Origin: Capitulum mitella
Taxonomy: Eukaryota > Arthropoda > Thecostraca > Pollicipedomorpha > Pollicipedidae
Reading direction: 5' to 3'
Assembly (NCBI GenBank): GCA_030062745.1
Contig: CP099843.1
Location: 23,242,122 to 23,306,121 of the forward strand
Length of the DNA: 64,000 nucleotides
Positions 1 to 12,307 of the stretch are shown here, piece after piece. The notes below the pieces were generated by a model. That model had not been told where the DNA came from. It saw only the letters and a program-made list of their open reading frames with translations, and searched no databases. Every line of letters starts with the position of its first letter. Position 1 is the stretch's first letter. The position numbers and the translations under genes were made by a program.

Positions 1-690
1 TGTAAGAAGCTACAGAAAATGCAATGGGTGAAAACTATACTCTATAGTCATACGCCAACACGCAAGGACATGGACGAGCCATTGGCCGCTCACGCTCATT
101 GGCCGACGCTCGCTGGTGATGGCACACACCAGATGCAAAAAGGATAAGACAAAACAGGATACATGGGAAAACCGTTGAAGGTCGCTGTGCAAGATTTTGA
201 GACGTAATTGTTTTACAAACTGGCTGCTAAGACTAAATGTTGCAACTTGACTATACCAATTGAAAACACTCGTTAAAGTGACACATTCCATTTAAAGGAG
301 GGACGAACGGTGGCGGGATGGACTGGAGCAAAGCAGCCTGTGTTAATCCCTGCTTGTAGTTTGAGATTGTAACGAACAGCGTTTTGGTGATTTTTTTTTT
401 CATTCCAATCTGTCCACCTCGTCTTCCCTATAAACCTTACATCCTTTCCCATTCCTCTCGTCAAAATTCAAGCTCTTCTCCTCCCCAGTCCTGTAACAGC
501 TTCGATGTCTTAGGGTGTACCTGTAAATCAATACGATACAATAAAATAACCTTAGAACTTCGCACGTCAGCCAAAGGTAGGCCAGCAGTGACACGATACG
601 ATGAGCACGCCGATAGGTTGTTTTAATGGACTGCGACGAGTTGGTCCTTTCATGTAAAATAAATGAGAAAGCGTACTGGAAGTTGCCAGC
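1..690. other. Intergenic, no gene recognised
   Basis: AT-leaning sequence with short chance reading frames on both strands and no recognisable domain, splice-consistent exon chain or repeat boundary. Nothing here can be assigned a function. Confidence 0.5.
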
Positions 691-699
691 AGACCTATT

Positions 700-1665
700 T
701 TTCGCACCTCGCTATTGAGAATAGTTTTGATACAAATGGCATGAATCGAGAGCTAATCACTGGCAATTTTCCTCTTGGGTCATATATTTAAAATTTTGGC
801 AAAATTTATAGGCGTGCACGAGACTCCGAAAATGGAGCATATACTTTTTAAACGATGATCTAGTATAAATCTTAAAAATATTTTTTTTTTAGCTTGAACG
901 AATTATCACCTAAGAAGTACACATCAGACTACAACGTCTGCATAATGGTAGCGAAGACGGTGCCAGGGGCATGAAAAAGGGGACTGTCGTCGCACCTCCA
1001 TGATGTCAGCTTTTGATTTTTGACCCTGAATGATCTCAGTTTGATCCTAAAACTGCACAAAAGATAGTCACATTTTACAGTGTTTGAAAACGATTCAAGT
1101 ATTTTGAATTGACCATATTTTTCAACGCCCTGTTATGACCGTCGTGGTATAGTATGAACGCGCGGACATTTTTGTTCATAGCTCCGTGACTAGACATGAT
1201 ATCGATCTGAAACCCGAAACACGGTTAGGAGACACAATTCACTGTCTTAAATCATATGATTTCCGTTTGCTCTTGATTTTGGAAATAAACGTCAAATACT
1301 ATGCTCGAAACCAAATTTTGGCTTTTTGCCTTGCCCTGACCTTGTGAAAGAATATTAGGACAACAAAAACACTTTTGTATGTTTAATATGATATTTCTTT
1401 ATACGCTGATGTAGCTTGAACTTCCGTCTTAAAATCCCTGTTTTTGGCAAGCATCTTCCTTCTTCGCTTAACACGCCAAAACCTTGGCATCTGTAGTATC
1501 CATCCCTGGATACTGCAGAATTATAAAAATCTGGCATGATGCGTAAAAAGAATAGAAACAGTTACCAAACTTTGTGAAGCTGCTTTAAAAACCAAGGAAA
1601 TGGAGAGCAAAAAAAAAGAAAACGAGAGCGGGGCTTCATGAGTCATCGATACGGGAATAGAGTAA
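700..1665 (+). mobile_element. Diverged, 5'-truncated TTAA element, family B
   Basis: This stretch runs colinear with the intact family-B element at 17116-18333. Shared landmarks, in order: 'ggcatgaatcgagag', 'aagtacacatc...', 'ggtgccaggggcatgaaaaagg', 'catagctccgtgac', 'gaccttgtgaaa', 'aaaatccctgtttttggca', and an eroded right terminus 'acgggaatagagtaat' where the intact copy has 'ccgggaatagggttaa'. The left terminus is missing. No transposase frame is present. The many substitutions and small indels mark it as an old copy. Confidence 0.7.
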
Positions 1666-3849
1666 TGATTCAACTAAGGGTTAAATGGGCACAATTTTGA
1701 TTGGTTCATATGTAAAACACTTTGATTTTTCATAAAGAAACGATCTTTATCGGCTCCGAAATACTCCGGATGATAAGAAAATGAAGGCAGCATTATTTTT
1801 ATTTGTGCCGGGACTTTTTGCATAAGCAGGCCAGCTTTTTTGTCCGCAGATATCCACTTTACTTCCATATCGAACTGTATTGTATCTTGATTAAGTCTGG
1901 AGACTGCCCGAAGTATCCGTTTGCAATAAGGGCGAGAGCACCCGATCTATTTAGCGGGTTGCTGTCTGAATTGACAGTGCTGGGCGAGTGCCGTATCTGC
2001 CGCTGTGTACAGAGATTGCTGGTGGACCGTAGTGATCAAATGGTCGTTGGATCAACTGATAGGAACTGCAGGGACTTGTTGACTGTCAATGAGTGAAGAT
2101 AAAGACCACCGTTATGTGCAGATAAAGACCATTGTATGGCCCTGATGACTGCGTGCTTTTACCTACCAACCCACCTTACTGTTCATTGACCGTGGGCCGT
2201 AAAAGGCACTTCCAATATAAATTTCCAGAATTTAAATACAAAGGTTGCAGGAAAAATCGCCGAGAGGCATGGCGAGCTCCTCCCTCGCACTTGATAGAGA
2301 ATGAATAATCAATGAAGGACCATTGACAGACATATGAAAAATTTGATTGCAGGTGCAAAGTGGAGAGGACAGTGCTGACAGAAGGGAATATGGGGGCAAA
2401 TTTCGAAATCGTACAGCTTCCAACTTAAAGTTAAGTCTCGTCTGATGCCTGAACACATTCAGCTTCCTATTTAATATCTTTCGGTGCCCTCGATGTAGCA
2501 CCATGTCTTGTCCTCTCTCAGCACCAATGTTTATCAAGATGTCAAAATCGTGCAGGAATGCGCCGAGCAGATGTTAACGTTTCTCACATTTGCAGCACAA
2601 ATTGAAAATCTGCGGAAAGGCATCTGCTGAGTCTTCGTCATGAGTGTTTATGAGCCAAGTCTTTTTTCCTTTTGTTTCTCTTTTATGAGCTGAGTCATGA
2701 GCTGCGTCTCTGTCTGAGTCACGAGTCTCTACCACCAGAGGCTGACGCGTCGGGCGGAGCCGTTCTTCGTCACCGGCACGCCCACGCTGGCCCACATTCC
2801 AGGGCGCTGCGCTCTCGGCCCTGCGGCGTGCAGCGGGCCTGCAAACGCGGCGGCGGCGGACGGCGCATCTGGATCGGTGCAGCCGACCCCGCGGCGACCG
2901 CTGCACGCCTGCTGAACTGACCTGTTGTCGACCGCTGCCCCGAGCGTCCAGCCTTGCTGAACGGACGCTCAGCGCCTACATTGTTGTAGGGAGTTTTGTG
3001 ACTTGGGTTAGCGGCAGTGTGCGCAGATTCGGATGTACTGTGCTCCATTGTGACATGTAGCTTTTGAGTTGTTGACCTTGGGTGGCCTCAGTAAACCTAG
3101 TTGCGGTAGACTGGTCTTTACAGTATGTAAGTTCGTAATTATAGTAAAGGTCCCTGTAAAGTTTGTCTCTGGTCGGTATACAGATTCGTAGAAAGGTCTA
3201 CGTACTACCATTTGACTTCAGATTTCCTTGATCGAACCAACTTATGACCATTGGAGCTTGGGACATGTAAGATTTGCTACATACTGACCACAAAATTTCA
3301 TTACCATCGGTTTAATAGGTCATGAGATGGACTGGGGGAATATGCGCGTTATATTCGAAGGACCACCAACTTGTGAGTTACGTTTACATTAACTTTATTG
3401 ACTTTGTCAACACCCACGGATCCGTTTGTTTTTTTAATCGAAAGTTTGCAAGACTACGATGTCTGGTCTTGGATGACTGGTCATATGATGACAACGTTCC
3501 ACTAATTTTGGTTGTATCTATTTCAAGGTCCTCCTGTGGTCTTGGCAGGACATTTTGTAGATCGAATCCGGTTTCTCCGTCTCTAGAATGGAATTCTTCG
3601 GCCAAGAATGCCATGATTCTTTGATGTACTCCTACGATTTTCCATGACAGAATTTGGTGTTGAGCGTGTCCTTTCAAGAACAGATATGGGACGCACCAAA
3701 GGAATCGGATGGCCTTTTGCGTTGTCGATGATTTGCCCACCAAACATGCATTGCTGTTTTTCATGTCCATCCAATCCCGTCAATGTGGCGACCAAAAAGT
3801 TGATATTGTGCCACCGGAATCCATTCATAAAACTGTAATAACCTTCACG
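1666..3849. other. Intergenic; one GC-rich island, no gene recognised
   Basis: Mostly AT-leaning sequence with chance open frames. Bases about 2740-2960 form a GC- and CpG-rich island with open frames on both strands and no recognised domain. Open frames on the minus strand at about 3384-3828 overlap in two registers and look like nothing I know. Promoter or exon status of the island cannot be decided from sequence alone. Confidence 0.45.
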
Positions 3850-5112
3850 TTAACCCGTCCCCGACTGGGGGGGGGGGGGCAGTTAACTGCCCCCCTGAGG
3901 TTTTTCTGGCATTGCGAGAGAACCAACAAGCACAGAGTCACGAAACTTTGTGTACCTTTTTCCTCATCAATTTTACATCTCGTGTCAAAATTTTGAACCC
4001 AGTTCAGGTGCAGTGCCTGACCTAGGTCAGGTCAAACATACCTATGTCCAAAAAAATTTAGCGCCCTCTAACTTTTTCGCAAAACAAGATATCTCAATAA
4101 CACTTTCAGGGATTAGTGATCGTAATAGATGCAACAAATCTGCTATCTCAGATTTTTCGGAATTCTCCGGGTCATTGACCTAAGGTCAAGCCCATTTTTT
4201 AGACATGTCGCCGTTTTTTTTCGGAAATTGACGGAATATTTCATAACATTCCTAGTGTGGAGTCAAGCAGACATCTATTTACAGTCATTAGGCAAAGTGT
4301 CAATGACTTTCAGCCTTTGACCTGAGGTCAGGCCACGAATAACTGTAGTGAGCCAAAATGTACCACCGTCAAAATCGACGATGAATTACTCAGAATGGGT
4401 AGAAAATAACAGAACTAGCCTGCACAGACGTAAGTAATACCAGAAACCTCAAAAAGATTGAAAAATTGCATGTTTTGGAAATAAACAGGCACCCGCGAAT
4501 AAACCTCCGCCAATTGTGTAGATTGGTAAATAATGAATTTTTCCAAAATTTAAACATGAGGAACCATCACAAGAACCACAAAAATTGATAAAACTTACAT
4601 AGAGTTTTTTATTTAGTCTTATTTTATCTAGCATTTAGTCTTTTTTCTCGAAAATAAAGGAACGCTAAAATTAGTTCCCATCAATTTGGTACCGCATACG
4701 GCAGCGCCGCACGCCTATAGCTAGCGCGAGAATTGCGGTGTCTTTAACTCAATGTTTCGGCGTATATATTGAAAAAATCTGGGAAATTAGATGTGTATCG
4801 GCATCCGGGAACCTTTTGCTTGTGCGCTGGTGCCTTTACCTATGCGTTATTACTCACAGCCCTTGAGATTCAGGCCATTTCTCGGTCTCATGCAGTCGGC
4901 TATGAGAAAACATATATAGGGCGTAAACTGGCTTACATATTATCTAAAACTACACATGAGACCAGTTTCGAGCTCTACTCGTCACAGGCTTTCCAACGGT
5001 ATGCTTATTTTTATCGTGCGACCAACCGTTCGTGAGTTAGAGGGGGCGGCCAATTGCCCCCCCCCCCCAGTTGCCTATGTTCGAAACGGACCGACGGTCG
5101 TGCGTGGGTTAA
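3850..5112 (+). mobile_element. TTAA-flanked piggyBac-like MITE, family A, copy 1
   Basis: The element starts TTAACCC and ends GGGTTAA, the hallmark of piggyBac target duplication (TTAA) plus CCC/GGG termini. It is 1,263 bp including both TTAA. Just inside the left end is a palindrome of six or more Gs, CAGTTAACTG, then six Cs. The right end has a matching long C run. It aligns over its whole length with the copy at 50210-51422 in the same orientation. The interior is non-coding and carries repeated TGACCT/AGGTCA half-sites (for example 'ctgacctaggtcaggtca' and 'gacctgaggtcagg'). No transposase is encoded, so it would have moved in trans. The superfamily assignment rests only on TTAA and CCC/GGG. 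Confidence 0.8.
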
Positions 5113-5229
5113 ATACGACAAGAAATAAATATCGCAGAGACGGACGCACAAGGCCCGCACGGGCGCGCAATAACGGCCGAAGATGACGCAGCGTCTCCTG
5201 TAGCAATCATAACCAGTGCGTCCGCCGAC

Positions 5230-5770
5230 ATGTGAGCACTTCCAGCGCTCTTTACTGCACCGCGAGAGTCGCCGCACGGCCGGCTCGGGCTCCAGTCGCC
5301 GTCGTTATGGTCCCTCCAGACCGTGAGCTCGGGTCTGGGGCGGGGAGGGTCTGGTCTGAGGGTCTGCGGCGGGGAGGATCTGGTCTGAGGGTCTGCGGCG
5401 GCGGAGGCGGAGTCGCACCGCGCCAGTCGGCCCTGATTAACGGCGCGGTTAATTGGCGACGTCTGCGGCGCGCCGGCCGCCGCCCGAGCCCGGCAGACGT
5501 GACCGGCGGCGGTGTCTGGGCTGAGACGGATGGCCCGTCTGGTGTGGGCGATCGATCCTGCCGCGTCTGCCGGTGCGGTGGACAGACGGGCGGACGGACA
5601 CGCCGGAGAGACGGACCGGCGGCAGGCGGACGGCTGGGCTCGCCGGGCGCACCGGCCACTTCGGACGAGCGGCAAAAGGAGCGGACGAACAGGCGGACAG
5701 ACGGACAGGGCAGACGCACGGACGGACAGTCGGACAGACTGAAACCCGGTCCGACAGCTGGGCAGGTGGA
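5230..5770. repeat. GC-rich island with imperfect minisatellites
   Basis: Very GC-rich tract. At about 5332-5410 a roughly 30-bp unit (core 'ggtctggtctgagggtctg') is repeated. At about 5579-5750 a GGACAGACGGAC-type motif recurs irregularly. Long open frames on both strands here (up to 229 codons) follow from stop-poor GC repeats: they are low-complexity and overlap each other antisense, so I do not call them genes. Confidence 0.6.
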
Positions 5771-7619
5771 ATCCCGGACAACAAAACGGATAATTCATTC
5801 CAATGAACTGTATCCCTTTGGTTGCCTCTGGTCATGTCCCCGCTTTCCCAAACTTGTACCCCCACTCAGAATACCATGGCGGTGCCAGTGCCGACAACGG
5901 TTACTTCATGCAGCTCGATGACATCAAGGGAGTAGCACGGGCAGACTGCAGCATCAACCATTACCTCATCGCGCACTGTCAGAGCTCCACGCTTGCGGAT
6001 ATAGCGGCGGTCGCAGACCCTGCTTCTGGCGTTTTGCAGCTGGTGTGTGTAGGTTTATTTGGGTAGGCTCGCTTGGCGTTAGTTATAGTTGCCAGCAGTC
6101 ATGGGGGATGAGCTCTAGGAACTGCAGACTTTTGAGCATGCCGCGCAGAACCAGGGTGGCGCCGGCGTCAGGGACAGCAACCGATGATCCGGAAGGAGGA
6201 TGTCGCGCAGTACCCTGAAGCAGGGGCGGACCTAGGAATTTCGATTGGGGGGGGGGGCACTTCCTCCGGGCTCATGGGTGGCCTCCGACAGGACTGCCAT
6301 CGACGGGAAACGGCGTCCTCCGATGGGCATGGACGCGTTCAGACAGGTCCCTGCCCGTCAGCTGAGAGGGTCTCCTTTAACGCTAGACACGCGCTGTGCG
6401 GGGCAGGGGTGCCGTCGGTGGGAGGAACGCCTTCAGTCGTGATGGGGCGCCTTTGACGCTAGAAGTGCCTTGTATGAGACAGGAGCTCATTCCGCTGGAT
6501 GGAGCACTTCCGTTCAGGCGTGGCGTCTTCGTTGGCGGAGACGCCTTCAGTTAAGTAGAAGTCAGCGTGAACGCTTTCGTTGGAGCAGGGGCGCATTTGA
6601 GATCAAGGACATTTATGTGGTTTTCGATCGGAGGAAGCGCACATGTCCCTGCTGTCCCCTATCTGTATCCGATCATGCCAGGAAGCGGTTGATCTCAGTG
6701 AAATTGGCCGCTGACCAGAGCGAACAGCATTCCGATTTTTTGCGATGCACACGACTGGGAGTCATCTCGGTGTCGTGCGGTCACCAAGAGTGACGACTCG
6801 TCGCTCTTGGTGTTATTATAATTATTATGTTATCATAATTAAAAAAAGCGGGGTCGAAATCAAATCAGTTTCGAAGCATCGCATGGCCTCACGCAATGAG
6901 TTATTTCGTTATCACTCTGTCATTTTCCCTCCGGCACGATTACGTTTCGGGCAGATCGACTGCCTCAGCTCGAGCGCAGGCCGCGGCGGCCGCAGACGGC
7001 GGCGGCGGCCACTGCTTCGCGCCGGCATCGTTTTACGAGACGCCGCCGGTCACGTTCGTGAACTTCCCGCGCGCGGGAGGCGGCCGTTAAGCTTCCGGAG
7101 CGGCCGCCCAGACGGCGTTCGCCGAACGGAGCGCCGTAACCGATACAGATGTGGTCGTTCGTCTTGGCCGAGTGCCGCAACCTGTGGTAGCCGCCGTCTA
7201 AACTGGGCCATTACGACTGGCCTGCGGCGACCCAGACAATGGCCGTGCTGGTCAAACATTGCCCCGGGCAGTTTTCGCCGGACGGTCAAACGCTGCCCGG
7301 CCCTCCGTAGTAACTCACGGCTCCCAGGCTGCTGGCCTCAGGATCTCCCAGCCAATGCCAACGTCGGGCATTGTGATAATGAGCACTTGCGCTCAGATGC
7401 AGAGCCTACTGCAGTTGCATTTTCACGCCTTGTGATGTGATGATGTTCTGGGTTATTGCGCGATGATGCCGCAGATGATGATACTGTGATTTTTTCTCGG
7501 CTGACGGGATAAACGTGTGCTGATTCCTGTGTGCAAAGGTCCCAACAATATATTCTGAATGTTTTGATGTGTGTATACAAAAGTTGAGAATTCACGAGCA
7601 TTTTGAGCATTCCAACCTT
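5771..7619. other. Intergenic; two unexplained open segments
   Basis: Two stretches look more protein-like than their surroundings. An 87-codon frame on the plus strand at 5803-6066 has an ordinary residue mix. A GC-rich block at about 6960-7300 has high third-position GC in frames on both strands. Neither matches a family I recognise, and no exon chain can be built. At about 6222 the sequence 'aggggcggacctagg' followed by a G run resembles the terminus of a hAT-like element, without a visible partner. Confidence 0.35.
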
Positions 7620-8310
7620 ACGGCGAATGGATTCGAGTTCGGGTTCGGATTCGAGATTCGACTAGATTCGAATCTTTACATAGAAATATCGAAATTATTA
7701 ACGCCACGTAGTTTCCACTTTTAAACTGATTTCATTGGATTCTGGCCGACTGTTCTCAACGCTTCTGCCAGAGGCACGTTTCTTTTTCACCCCTCCCCTC
7801 CCCCCAAAATGGAGGGGGCATTGATACCAGCCGGTATAGGTGTCGAAGTTTCGGTTTCGATAAGATATGGGGAAAGCATTTGACAAGATGGGCATAGTAC
7901 CGCGACCTTGGCACGGTACCGCACCAACTAAAAGGTTACTGTTTGAGTCGTTACAAAGGCTGTCTTGCATGTACACCCACAACAAACCAGAGAAACATGG
8001 TGGTGGCGGAATAAAACCAGTAACAACGGCAGCTGGGTCCGGCAATAGCTAACACAATGTACTAAAACGCAGGAAGGGGGCCTCAGTCCGATGCAGCACC
8101 GACATATACGTGTTATATGTAATTTCTATGGAGAAAATTTGGGCCTGGAGTATATTTCAATACTCTTGTTTTTATATCTAAATGGTGGCTTTCGGTATTC
8201 GACTGTGGTTTCTAGGATTCGAATCCTGGTTTTCAGGATTCCAGGATTCACAAGACTCGAATCGTTTAAAATCCAACTGAATTCTGCGAATCCGAATTCC
8301 TAGTTCTAGT
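7620..8310 (+). repeat. Dispersed repeat D, copy 1, TTCGAATC-rich ends
   Basis: The left part (to about 7950) is matched in reverse orientation by 21805-22210. Shared landmarks are 'ttcggattcgagattcga', 'tttcattgg', 'atggagggggcattg', 'atggggaaagca'/'atggcgaaagta', 'gggcatagt'/'gggcatggt' and 'aaaaggttactgtttgagt'. The right edge (8200-8300) again carries GGATTCGAATCC-like motifs in inverted orientation, suggesting a MITE about 690 bp long with degenerate, internally repetitive inverted ends. No coding capacity or clear target duplication was found. Confidence 0.55.
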
Positions 8311-8649
8311 TTGTACCTGGTATCGTGAGAATGCGAAGCTCAACAGTTTGACCCAGACCAGCAAAATGTCGTCCCAGTGACGCTAAAAATGTATGAATTT
8401 TTTCGCGAGTGTGTTAACTTGTGCTTCATGACGATATAGCTTTGGAACTGCAAGTTGATATCTTAGCTCACAGCTCACGTCAAAGGTCAATATTTGACCG
8501 CTGCCAATATTTAACCGATTTGGGGAGCGCATTTTTGCGTTCATGCGAAACTTGGAGGTCTTATAACATAGGAGACGCAAGTAGGTTTTAGCTAGGTATG
8601 GAAATAAGCAAAGAAGTCAATGAGCACTACAAAATCCCATGAAATTCCG

Positions 8650-8860
8650 TTAGCCCAATGTCGTATTGGGGCGAAGATTCCTCCCCCTCTCCAGTATTTT
8701 GTTCGCCATTCCCGGGTTCTGGAGAGCTGCTTCACGCAGCTTGGTGACTTTTCGCAAATATGTTTTCACCTGCTGTGACGAAATTACAGAAATTTGTGCC
8801 TTCCAGAGGTCGTTTCAGGGCACGTTTTTGAGAGGCATTTTCGAAGGATATCGCGCTCTC
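8650..8860 (-). mobile_element. Fragment of TTAA element, family B
   Basis: Reading right from 8650, 'ttagcccaatg...tattggggcgaagattcctcccc' is an eroded version of the family-B right terminus in reverse orientation. It is followed by family-B interior ('cgccattcc...', 'cttcacg..gcttggtgacttttc', 'tgctgtgacgaaatt', 'cagggcacgtttttgagaggca'). Alignment fades after about 8860. An old fragment; the call depends on by-eye alignment to 17116-18333 and 25150-26296. Confidence 0.5.
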
Positions 8861-9265
8861 TGGAGATTACGCACTTCGTCGTGGTCATACATTATTTGGA
8901 TGCTCTGTATAACGTCAAGGACAGGTCGTATGATCCAACGTCACAGACACGCGATATGATCCAATTATCTGTAACTTTTTGAAAATAGAAATGAAATAGC
9001 CTTACGCTCATAATGAAAGAAATGGTCGAGAAAAAAATGCAAATATATTCGGCCATAGACAATCCTCAGTACACACACAAGTAAACATTGAATTCAAATC
9101 ACAACCTTCATATTTGTAGCCTTCAAAGTTCAAAGCATTTTAAGGAAAAATGCTGGTCAGTGGCGGATCTAGAAGCATGTAAAAGGAATATAAATAAATA
9201 AATAAATATATATATATTTACATCCCTTTTATGTATATTTTTTATTTATATGCCTTATATATATT

Positions 9266-9324
<59 letters not shown>

Positions 9325-12300
9325 GCGGATCTAGAGGCATATAAAAGGGATATAAATGAATATATATATATATAAGTATATATACTGTTACTCCTATGAA
9401 TTTATGACTGGTATGTAACAAGACAAGGTTTAAGTGTAATATATACACACTTGTCATACCTTACGCATATGATGCACTTTCAGATACTGTCACGGCGTAC
9501 CCAGGCATCGGTTTTGGGTGCATATTTCGGCCACTAAATTGTTCAGCGTGTCTAACAGACATCTGACCTATATAACTACTTTTGTTTGTTTCACGTATAT
9601 CACAATAAAATGACACATATTTCAGTGAAAAAATTAGGACGGCTTCAGGGTCGTGTAAAAAGGGTTATTATATTTGTTCTTATTCCTGAGAAATTATGGT
9701 CTGATTTACAGAATAAAACAACTGTCACCATCTAGTTACTGACCGCTCTTTTCTGGCACATTGATCCGCCTATGAGCACTTGCAATATGTGCATAACATG
9801 ACATATGAAACTTAAGGGAATATGTCCTTGACACACAGAAGTCCACGGTATTCAGAGTTTATGGCAAAGCAATTTACATTTTCCTTAAGTATTACTCCCT
9901 TTTATATTACTGTATAAATAATATATAAATATACTATATATCATGTAGAGTATATATGATATAATGTATGTTACATATAGTATATTACTATACTGTATAC
10001 TCCCTTTTATATTACTATGTACTCCCTTTCATATTACCGTAAATATTACTCCCTTTTACTCCCTAATACTTCAGTACATATTACTCTCTTTTACACCATA
10101 TGCATATGATTCTATTTTTTCAAAAAATGAATGTGAATTTTAAGCACAATACAAAATGATTATCACAGTATGTTTCATTATAACAAATTACTAATAATTC
10201 GTCATGTAGCTCATCACGTGTCGTCTTGGATTTCTTTGTGGACTTCATGGTTAACAAATGAAGTTATGTAGCCATAAAAATTTGCTTGATTTAGCGTTTT
10301 CTGTGTTCTAGTTTTCATTTTTTCGAACAATCTTTTTAAACATCGTTTCCACTAAAATCCTTCGTTTCCTAACACGATGAAACCGTGATATACCAAATCT
10401 TACCCTGTGACCTTTGACGAAAAATTAGTATGCGAAATTTGCTTTGCAAATTCTATGCCAACCGCAAACCAACCGACCACGGGGGTAAAACGAATCTGAG
10501 CGAGTGTGACCAACTGGCGCGCTCACCGCCGCCATTGTCAATCGAAAGCCGCTAGATGCCTCTGCCGTCGACATCGTCAGAGCCACGAGGAGCAAAGCGA
10601 TTGGCTGATCGTAGTGCAGCTCAGGGCATCTGCCAGCAGACTGACAGTTGACCAGCGCCGACACTTGAACCCACTTCATCCGTTTGATTACCGCCTCGCG
10701 CCGGTGGAAGTGGCGCCGGCATGCCGCCGGAGCCCTCTGACCATCCTGTCCGCGTCCACTGCCCGCATCCGGTCCCCGTTGGCTCGTTGGCAGGGGGAGG
10801 AGTGAGGCTCCTTGTCTGGTGTCCTACTTTCTCTGTTGTTTGGCCGGTGAGGCTGTTGCCGAGGGAAGATGGGGAGGCGGCCGCTCCATTAATTCAGCTG
10901 ATCGGTCACACCTGTCTCCGGCAGCCGACCTGGTCACGTTCGAGGGTCCCTCCTGCCGGCTGGCCGCATCCTGATACACCCACTGACGCTATGCCACGTA
11001 TACTTCGGCAGTACGTTTCCACTTGAACATGTTTTGATGACAGCCACTGCGGTCTGTGCGCTAATTATCCTTTTCGCGCATCTTTCAAGTTGAGGAGATA
11101 CCTTTTCAGTGAACTGCTCAGAAACAAAACCATATTCATAAAACATTCACATCTTACGTGTTAAGTTAACGTTTGAAGCACAATGTTCATCCTTATAAAA
11201 GGGCTGGTCCCATTTTTTAGTACTTAAAAACAAATATTTACCGCGCGCCCATAGACGTTAATAGTACTAAGAGTACTTTATGGATATCATGACAACCAAA
11301 ATGTCTGAAGATTTACTAGCATCGTTGGAAATGAAGAGTTTAGTCACAAATGTTCCAGTATAGGCGACCATATGATTGATATTACACAGAGTTAAACTGA
11401 CACCATCCACACTTGCCTTTCCTACAAGTTTGTCCGTCTGTCCTTAAAAAATGTGATACCTTGCAATAGCATAGCCCCTATTTCACGGTCACGATGGAAT
11501 TTTGTCTCTTCTAGGGCTCACTGTTCCCCTGAAACCGCATCAAATTGTTTTCAGTATTTCTTTCAGTACCATACATGGTATGTCACCTCTTGCATTTGAA
11601 GTGCTTCATTCGTGTCTTCTTCACAACACCTTTTCACGGATTTCGGTAGGAATTCGTTTCGTAAAGCTGGCGTTGATGTCTCTTATCCACAGTTCACTCA
11701 TTAAAGCGTCATAGAAAACTACTCATCCAAGGACCTTATTTGACAAAACTCACTTATCTAGCACATACGCAAACGCAGACTGTGACAACGCTCTAATCGA
11801 CCAGCCAATGTATTTGCAGCTTGCTTCCATCAAAAGGAGGGAGTGGTTGTATCTCCGCACGTAAAATTTGACCGAACCAACCATACCGCTGACTGACTTC
11901 CTCTTTTCCAGAACTCACTGGCTTACTTTGTCAGGCCTCCATTGCCAGTAAGCCATCAAAAACCCCTGCAATCCATCTATTTGCAAGTTTACGATGATTT
12001 CCGCACCACGTTAATTTGTTCATATGTGTCATCTTTAAAAAATGTTGTTCTGGTCTCCCTGTAGTCGATTAGTTCCAGTTATATCCTCCTGGGCAATTTT
12101 TGGTTTAGTTTCTAAGCGCAAGAACATTAGTTTTTTTTAAGCAACAGGTATATATATATATCTTAAGACATATGTATCGCGACTGTATCTTTCTGCATGG
12201 AGAAAGCAAATAAACCCTACCTTCATAATCAGACCTGGATACAATTGCAAATATAATGACATGAATTTTGCCATAGTCATGGCAAAATTCAACTGACCAT
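8861..12300. other. Intergenic; microsatellite, degenerate array, GC island
   Basis: A (TA)n tract lies at 9272-9321. It is flanked by two same-orientation copies of 'agtggcggatctaga' followed by 'gcat(g/a)taaaagg' (about 9160 and 9320), so the segment may have been duplicated around the tract. From about 9890 to 10095 a degenerate 'tactcccttttatattac' motif recurs at least five times. Bases about 10500-11000 are GC- and CpG-rich, with no recognised protein. The rest is AT-leaning and featureless. Confidence 0.5.
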
Positions 12301-12307
12301 CTTTTAC

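Noticed and set aside
5109..5921. Two 229-codon frames on opposite strands
   Set aside because: Overlap antisense in a GC-rich minisatellite, low complexity, no domain; stop-poor by composition.
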